This document shows positions 14,279-20,632 of a stretch of 20,632 bases of DNA, piece by piece. Under the pieces are notes generated by a model, which saw nothing but the letters and a program-made list of their open reading frames with translations, had not been told where the DNA came from and ran no database searches. Position numbers and translations under genes: made by a program. This DNA comes from JADLEX01 sp964586775. GTDB taxonomy: Bacteria; Lernaellota; Lernaellaia; JACKCT01. Numbering within the stretch: the stretch's first letter is position 1; each line of letters starts with the position of its first letter. The stretch lies in NCBI GenBank assembly GCA_964586775.1, contig CAZPJD010000095.1:1-20632 (forward strand). Direction: 5' to 3'.

Positions 14279-17200
14279 ATGTCCAATGGCCAACAAGACC
14301 TGTTTCGGCGTCTCGTCGAATCGTTCCCTTACGGCGTCGTATTGCTGGAAGCGCGAGGAGACGATCCGCGAGACCTGATCCTTATCCACGCCAACCGCGA
14401 GGCGGTGGAACGCTCGCCCTACGCTCTCGCGGCAAACATCGGGCGACCGCTGCGCGAAGCCATCGGGGATATTCAAGACGACGCGCTGCGCGATCTGGTC
14501 GCGCGTCTGTGGAGCGCGGCGGTTCACGGCGAGTCGATCGAGATTCCGACGTTTTCTTTCGATCCGGATTCCGCCTCCCCCGGTTGGTACAAATTGATGA
14601 CCGTGCCCCTCGCGGATCGATTGATTGCGGTCATCATCGCCGACATTCGGGAGGATCTGGAGGCGGCGGAGAAGCTGCGGAAAAGCGAAGAGCGTTATCG
14701 GCGATTCGTCGAGAATACCGAGGACTTGGTCGTCGCCGTGGGCGGCGACGGCGTCATCACTTACGCCAACGAGGGCGTGGAGCGATTTCTGGGGCTCGAG
14801 CCCGCGGAGTGCGTCGGCCGGCGCATCTTCGACTTCTTCCACCCCGATGATCGACCCCGTTCAAGGGACGACTTCCGCGCGCTCGCGGCGTCGGGCCGGC
14901 GAGGCCGTTCGTACGAGAGCCGCGTGGTCCACGCCGACGGGCGCGCGTTCGACATTCTGTGGACCATCAACGTCGACTACCGGACGGACGGGAGTGTCGA
15001 GGCCGTTCACGCGGTCGGCCGGGACATCACGGACCGCAAAGCGGTGGAAGAGGCTCTGCGCGCGACCAACCGTTTTCTCGACTCGGTCGTCGAGAACATC
15101 CCGGATATGGTCTTCGTGAAGGACGCGGCCGAGCTGCGCTTCGTGCGTTTCAATAAAGCCGGCGAGGACCTGCTGGGGTTTGGGCGCACAGACCTGATGG
15201 GCAAGAACGACTACGACTTCTTCCCGCGCGACGAAGCCGATTTTTTCACCGCCAAGGACCGCGAGGTGCTCGACAACGGCGAGTTGGTGGACATTCCCGA
15301 GGAGCCCATCCACACGCGTTTGCGCGGCACGCGAACGCTGCACACCAAAAAGATCCCGATCACCGACGACGACGGACACCCCACCTACCTGCTGGGCATC
15401 TCGGAGGACATCACCGAACGCAAACAGGCGCGCGCGGAACTCGACCAGTTCTTCGCGCTCGCCATCGACATGCCGTGTATCGCCGACTTTCAGGGGACGT
15501 TCCGCCGGCTGAGTCCGTCGTGGACGGCGAATCTGGGCTGGACGGACGAAGAGCTGATGGCGAAGCCGTTTCTGGACCGCGTTCATCCCGACGACGTTGA
15601 CGCGACGCGCGAGGCGATGGCGGTGCTTTCCCACGGGGATGTCGTCATCGGTTTTGAGAACCGCTACCTCGCCAAGGGCGGCGCCGTCCGGTGGCTGTCC
15701 TGGAACGCCGTCGGCGACACGACGCGAGAGCTGATCTTCGCCACGGCGCGCGATGTGACGCGCCGGCGCGAGGCCGACGAACAGATCCGGCAGGCCAAGG
15801 AAACGGCGGAGACGGCGAATCGCACCAAGAGCGAGTTCCTCGCGAATATGAGCCACGAGCTTCGCACGCCGCTGAACGCCATCATCGGGTTCTCGCAGAT
15901 TCTGGCGAATCGCACATTCGGCGACCTGACGGACAAGCAGGCGCGGTACCTGCAAGGAATCGAGCAATCCGGGTGGCACTTGCTTCAGCTCATCAACGAC
16001 ATCCTCGACCTCTCCAAGGTCGAGGCGGGCAAGATGGGCCTCGATCTCGAATCCATCGCTCTGGCCAGGACGATCGAGGCCTGCCTGCTTATCGTCCGCG
16101 AAAAGGCGTACGCCCATGGCATCCATCTGGATCTGCGGGTGGACGAGGCCGTTCGCGGTCTGCGGATGATGGTGGACGAGCGTAAACTCAAGCAGATCAT
16201 GTACAACCTGCTGTCGAACGCCGTGAAGTTCACGCCCGACGGCGGCACGGTCGCGATCGATGTCGAACTTCATGGCGGCGAGGTTCGCGTGCGGGTGAGC
16301 GATTCGGGCATCGGCATCGAGCCGACCGATCTCGACCGCGTGTGGGGCGCGTTCGAGCAGATCGATGGCTCCCGCTCGCGCGAGCGCGAGGGCACGGGGC
16401 TCGGTCTCGCGCTCACGAAAAAGCTCGTCGAACTTCACGGAGGCCGTATCGAGGTGTCCAGCCCGGGCCGCGGATTGGGAACGACGTTCGACTTCTCGAT
16501 CCCCGTGGTTGAGTCGTCGCTGCCGATGGTGCCGCGTCCGACTTCGGCCCGGCACACAGCCGCGAAGCACCCGGGAGAGGCGCCCCTTGTGTTGATCGTC
16601 GAGGACGACGCCAACGCGCGCGAGCTGCTCACGCAGTACATCACCACAGGCGGGTATCGCGTGGTCGGCGCGCGCGACGGCGAGGAGGCGCTGCGACTCG
16701 CGCGGGAGCTGAAACCCGACGCCGTGACACTCGACATGATGCTGCCCCGGATCGACGGTATGGGCGTGCTGGCGAGCCTGAAGGCCGATCCGGCCACGGC
16801 GGACATTCCCATCGTCGTGGTTTCCGTGACGGAAAAAAGCCAGCTCGCGTTTACGCTGGGCGTGGCCGAGTGGTTCGTGAAGCCCGTCGACGAGAAGCGG
16901 TTGCTCGACACGTTGCGACGGTTGTGCGTCGCGAATGGACGCGATTCGCTGCGCGTGCTGGTGACGGACGACGATCCCGTCACGGTGGAATGCCTGACGA
17001 CGTTGTTCACGGGCGAAGGTTACGAGGTCGAAGGCGTGAACGGCGGCGCGCAATGCCTCGATTCGGCGCGGCGCGACCCGCCGGACGTCATCATCCTCGA
17101 TCTGATGATGCCGGGCATGAGCGGGTTCGACGTGGTGGACCGGTTGCAGGCCGATCCGCGGATGAAGGACGTGCCGGTCGTCGTCTACACCGCGATGACG

Positions 17201-17329
17201 CTCTCGGCCGAGGACCGCGCGCGATTGGGGCGGCGCGTGCAGGCGGTGACGACCAAGCCCAGGCAGACCGATTTGCTGGAGGAACTGGCCAAGGCGAGAT
17301 TGCTGAAACATCACATTGCGAATCCGTGA
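14279..17329 (+). CDS. Hybrid sensor histidine kinase: four PAS, HisKA, HATPase, two receivers
   Basis: 1016 residues with no transmembrane segment, so a cytoplasmic sensor. PAS-like domains lie at about 5-125 (diverged), 133-255, 257-383 and 384-497; the last three end in the DITDRK/DITERK/DVTRRRE motifs typical of PAS C-caps. HisKA has H526 in FLANMSHELRTPLN; HATPase has the N box near 643, DSGIGI at 675 and GTGLGLAL at 705. Receiver 1 (about 770-885) has D776/D777, acceptor D819 and K868. Receiver 2 (about 892-1010) has acceptor D941 and K993. No HPt domain is present, so phosphate transfer to the two following response regulators is either direct or through an HPt elsewhere. The ATG has GGAAAGG 6 nt upstream. 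First gene of a three-gene signalling operon. Confidence 0.95.
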   Translation: MSNGQQDLFRRLVESFPYGVVLLEARGDDPRDLILIHANREAVERSPYALAANIGRPLREAIGDIQDDALRDLVARLWSAAVHGESIEIPTFSFDPDSASPGWYKLMTVPLADRLIAVIIADIREDLEAAEKLRKSEERYRRFVENTEDLVVAVGGDGVITYANEGVERFLGLEPAECVGRRIFDFFHPDDRPRSRDDFRALAASGRRGRSYESRVVHADGRAFDILWTINVDYRTDGSVEAVHAVGRDITDRKAVEEALRATNRFLDSVVENIPDMVFVKDAAELRFVRFNKAGEDLLGFGRTDLMGKNDYDFFPRDEADFFTAKDREVLDNGELVDIPEEPIHTRLRGTRTLHTKKIPITDDDGHPTYLLGISEDITERKQARAELDQFFALAIDMPCIADFQGTFRRLSPSWTANLGWTDEELMAKPFLDRVHPDDVDATREAMAVLSHGDVVIGFENRYLAKGGAVRWLSWNAVGDTTRELIFATARDVTRRREADEQIRQAKETAETANRTKSEFLANMSHELRTPLNAIIGFSQILANRTFGDLTDKQARYLQGIEQSGWHLLQLINDILDLSKVEAGKMGLDLESIALARTIEACLLIVREKAYAHGIHLDLRVDEAVRGLRMMVDERKLKQIMYNLLSNAVKFTPDGGTVAIDVELHGGEVRVRVSDSGIGIEPTDLDRVWGAFEQIDGSRSREREGTGLGLALTKKLVELHGGRIEVSSPGRGLGTTFDFSIPVVESSLPMVPRPTSARHTAAKHPGEAPLVLIVEDDANARELLTQYITTGGYRVVGARDGEEALRLARELKPDAVTLDMMLPRIDGMGVLASLKADPATADIPIVVVSVTEKSQLAFTLGVAEWFVKPVDEKRLLDTLRRLCVANGRDSLRVLVTDDDPVTVECLTTLFTGEGYEVEGVNGGAQCLDSARRDPPDVIILDLMMPGMSGFDVVDRLQADPRMKDVPVVVYTAMTLSAEDRARLGRRVQAVTTKPRQTDLLEELAKARLLKHHIANP

Positions 17330-17336
17330 GACGGTG

Positions 17337-17713
17337 ATGACGCGCGCGACGATCCTCGTGATCGAGGACAACGACCTGAACATGATGCTGACGACCGACT
17401 TGCTCGAGATCGCCGGTTACTCGGTCCTGCAGGCGTTCGACGCGGAGACCGGCATCGAGACGGCGCGCGAAAAGCTTCCTGACCTCATCCTCATGGATCT
17501 CGCCCTGCCGCGCATCGACGGGCTGACGGCGGTTCGACTGCTCAAGGCCGATCCCGCGACGAGCCACATTCCCGTCGTCGCGCTCACCGCGCACGCCATG
17601 CTCGGCGACGAACGAAAGGCGCTCGACGCCGGTTGCACGGGGTATATCGCCAAACCGATTGACGCCAACCGCTTTCCCGCGAAAATCGAAGAGTATCTGA
17701 AGCGCGGGACGCC

Positions 17714-17717
<4 letters not shown>
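17337..17717 (+). CDS. Single-domain response regulator (DivK/CheY-like)
   Basis: 126 residues forming one receiver domain with no output domain. Acidic pocket E10-D11, phosphoacceptor D54 in LILMDLALP, T84 in ALTAHA and K106 in YIAKPID are all present, so it should be phosphorylatable. The loop LPRIDGLTAVRLLKAD closely resembles DivK/polar-development receivers. I prefer ATG 17337, 7 bp after the kinase stop, over a TTG at 17316 inside the kinase gene; a GTG at 17334 is equally possible. No good SD is visible, consistent with translational coupling. Its stop overlaps the next start by ATGA. Such stand-alone receivers usually shuttle phosphate or act allosterically. Confidence 0.92.
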
Positions 17718-18820
<1,103 letters not shown>

Positions 18821-18877
18821 TCCAGCGGCGGAAGACGGCGTTTTGCGCTTGCGCATCCGGGTTCCCGGGAATAGTGT

Positions 18878-18901
18878 GACCCGAATTTTGCCGGGTCTTT
18901 T
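18878..18901 (+). terminator. Candidate terminator after the signalling operon
   Basis: GACCCG (18878-18883) pairs perfectly with CGGGTC (18892-18897) around an 8-nt AT-rich loop, followed by four T. It lies about 57 bp after the HD-GYP stop and just before the M14 gene. The T-run is short, so efficiency may be low and some read-through is possible. Confidence 0.5.
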
Positions 18902-18919
18902 CCGGCTTGCGAGACGGCC

Positions 18920-20632
18920 ATGCCCCGAATCTTCATCCCGTTCCTCATGCTGATCGCAGCGGCGTCCATCGCGTCGGCCGACAACGCGCCGCTGCTGTTC
19001 CACGTCGATGTCCATGCGCCGAATCGCGCCGAGCGCGGCGAGCTCGCGCAAATGGGATTCGACCTGGAAGGCGTGGACCTCGCAAGCGGCGTCGCGAAGC
19101 TGGTCGCGACGATCGACGATGTGCGTCTGTTGCAGTCGATGGGCTACGTCGTCGATTACACGCAGGTCGATTTTCCGCAGAACATGGCCGACTACCACAA
19201 CGCCGCCGAGACCGACTCCATGATCGACGGCTGGGCGACGGACTTTCCCGACATCGTGCACGTCTTTTCGCTCGGCGATTCCGTCGAGGGCCGCCCGATT
19301 CGCGTGGTCAAGATCAGCGACAACGCGGACACCGACGAGGACGAGCCGGGTTTCGTCCTGTTCGCCCGGCATCACGCGCGCGAACCGCTCTCGTCGGAGC
19401 TCGCCCTCGAAACGATTCGGCGCCTGCTCGACGGATACGAGACGGACCCCTACATCGAATGGCTCATCAACGAGCGCGAGATCTTCGTCGTTCCCCGCCA
19501 CAACCCCGACGGCGCGGCGTACGACGAGGAAGAGGAACTCGTCTACTGGCGAAAGAACCGCCGCCAGAACGCGGGCCAGCCGGCGGAGTGCTGGGGCGTC
19601 GACACCAACCGCAACTACGGCTACCAGTGGGGCCTCGATCAGGGCTCGTCGGGCGATCCGTGCTCCGACGTCTACCGGGGACCATCGGCGTTTTCGGAGC
19701 CGGAAACCTCGCTCACCAAGACGTTCCTGGAAGCGAATGCCAACATCACCACGCTCATCACGCTGCACACCTTCGGCAACATGATCCTGTATCCGTGGGG
19801 ATACACGTCGTCGCCGATCGGGGACTCGACGGACCTGGCGATCTTTCAGGCCATGGCGGCGCGCTTCCGCGATTCCAACGGTTACACGACCGGGCCGGGC
19901 AACAGCCTGTACCCGATTTCGGGCGACACGGTCGATTGGGCCTACGGCGCGCTCGGGCTCTTTGCGTTCACCTTCGAGGTCTCGAATACCGACTACGGCT
20001 TCTATCCGCCGGACGACATCTTCGACATCACATACTTCCTGAACTACCCCGCAATGGAGATGGCGGCGGGGCTCGCCGGCGATCCGTCGATGGCGCGAAA
20101 CTGCGGACTTTGGCTCTTCGAGGGCGAGTCGCTGGGCGACGCCGCGAAGATCGTATGGGCGCCGATCGTCGAGACCGACGGCGCGGGCTACGAGGTGCTG
20201 CGCTCCGACGCCGAGGACGGCACGTACATCTCGATGACGCCGGGGCTGATCGCGACGGGCGAAGACGGATACGAGATGCAGGACGGCCCGGCGACCGCCG
20301 CGAACGACACGTCCAGCGCAACTTACACGTATTGGTACAAGGTGAAGTTCACGTCGAACAACCCGTCGCTGCACCGCGAGTTCGGTCCGATCCCGGTCAC
20401 CGTCGACGCGCCGCTGCCGACGGGTCCGACGACGACCACGACCACCACCACAACGACCTCGACAACGACCACGACGACGGCGGTTACATCAACCACGACA
20501 ACGACCACGATTCCATCCGATGACGATTCCGACGACGACGTGGCCGACGACGACGCGGACGACGACACGTGGTTCCCCGACGACGATACCGTCGATGACG
20601 ACGGCGCGGATGACGATGCCGCCGTCTCGGAC
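18920..20632 (+). CDS. Secreted M14-family zinc carboxypeptidase with Thr-rich linker and Asp-rich tail (partial at C-terminus)
   Basis: 571 codons are visible with no stop before the window ends. Residues 1-20 form a signal peptide (MPRIFIPFLMLIAAASIASA, cleavage before Asp21). A propeptide-like region (about 21-90) precedes the M14 domain (about 90-400). Zinc ligands are H152 and E155 in RHHAREP and H283 in ITLHTFGN; R-N-Y of the substrate pocket is in DTNRNYGYQWG; catalytic E353 is in FTFEVSN. These are all the M14 hallmarks, so it should be an active exported carboxypeptidase. About 400-500 looks like a beta-sandwich accessory domain. From 504 a Thr-rich stretch leads at 534 to repeated DDD clusters, the same type of acidic tail as in the minus-strand lipoproteins. 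The SD is weak (GAG). Confidence 0.9.
   Translation, partial: MPRIFIPFLMLIAAASIASADNAPLLFHVDVHAPNRAERGELAQMGFDLEGVDLASGVAKLVATIDDVRLLQSMGYVVDYTQVDFPQNMADYHNAAETDSMIDGWATDFPDIVHVFSLGDSVEGRPIRVVKISDNADTDEDEPGFVLFARHHAREPLSSELALETIRRLLDGYETDPYIEWLINEREIFVVPRHNPDGAAYDEEEELVYWRKNRRQNAGQPAECWGVDTNRNYGYQWGLDQGSSGDPCSDVYRGPSAFSEPETSLTKTFLEANANITTLITLHTFGNMILYPWGYTSSPIGDSTDLAIFQAMAARFRDSNGYTTGPGNSLYPISGDTVDWAYGALGLFAFTFEVSNTDYGFYPPDDIFDITYFLNYPAMEMAAGLAGDPSMARNCGLWLFEGESLGDAAKIVWAPIVETDGAGYEVLRSDAEDGTYISMTPGLIATGEDGYEMQDGPATAANDTSSATYTYWYKVKFTSNNPSLHREFGPIPVTVDAPLPTGPTTTTTTTTTTSTTTTTTAVTSTTTTTTIPSDDDSDDDVADDDADDDTWFPDDDTVDDDGADDDAAVSD
20429..20632 (+). repeat. Low-complexity ACN and GAY triplet tracts encoding a Thr-rich linker and Asp-rich tail
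   Basis: Residues 504-532 of the M14 protein are mostly Thr coded by ACG/ACC/ACA, and from 534 to the edge mostly Asp coded by GAC/GAT, broken by single Val, Ala, Thr and a TWFP. The triplet nature means length changes would keep the reading frame. Confidence 0.9.

Noticed and set aside
18907..20523. A plus-strand 538-residue frame overlapping the M14 gene
   Set aside because: It is the +1-shifted frame of the carboxypeptidase. The true frame starts at 18920 and contains all M14 residues.

Overview
This window comes from a GC-rich bacterial genome. I see no rRNA, tRNA, CRISPR or insertion sequence. Several unrelated exported proteins carry long poly-aspartate tracts, and one also has a poly-threonine linker. 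Together with B12-dependent radical SAM proteins, a hybrid kinase, an HD-GYP protein and a secreted M14 peptidase, this suggests a free-living Gram-negative in or near the old 'Deltaproteobacteria', for example Myxococcota or a related candidate phylum such as Lernaellota. That placement is an inference from protein style, not from a marker gene.

Layout: positions 1-11380 are read from the minus strand and 11524-20632 from the plus strand, with one divergent control region between them (11381-11523). Minus-strand block, in transcription order: (a) a three-gene set of M3 oligopeptidase, alpha/beta hydrolase and a large universal-stress/phospholipase-D fusion; (b) three tandem paralogous cysteine-rich, Asp-tailed lipoproteins with a clear sigma70-type promoter and a UUCG-loop terminator; (c) a TlpA-like thioredoxin lipoprotein; (d) two B12-binding radical SAM enzymes ending in a terminator; (e) the start of a DUF47/PhoU-like protein that runs off the left edge.

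Plus-strand block: (f) an ECF sigma factor overlapping a membrane-anchored von Willebrand A (YfbK-type) protein, closed by a strong terminator; (g) a tightly packed signalling operon of a four-PAS hybrid histidine kinase with two receivers, a single-domain receiver and a receiver-HD-GYP c-di-GMP phosphodiesterase; (h) a secreted M14 zinc carboxypeptidase with a Thr-rich linker and Asp-rich tail that runs off the right edge.

The most unusual element is the lipoprotein triplet. Ten cysteines per protein are placed so that two helices with identical i, i+4, i+11, i+15 spacing could be stapled by nested disulfides. The three copies are a 416-bp tandem duplication, and the next gene downstream encodes an exported thioredoxin-fold protein with the same kind of Asp tract. 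The USP-PLD fusion and the sigma/vWA pair are the next most interesting.
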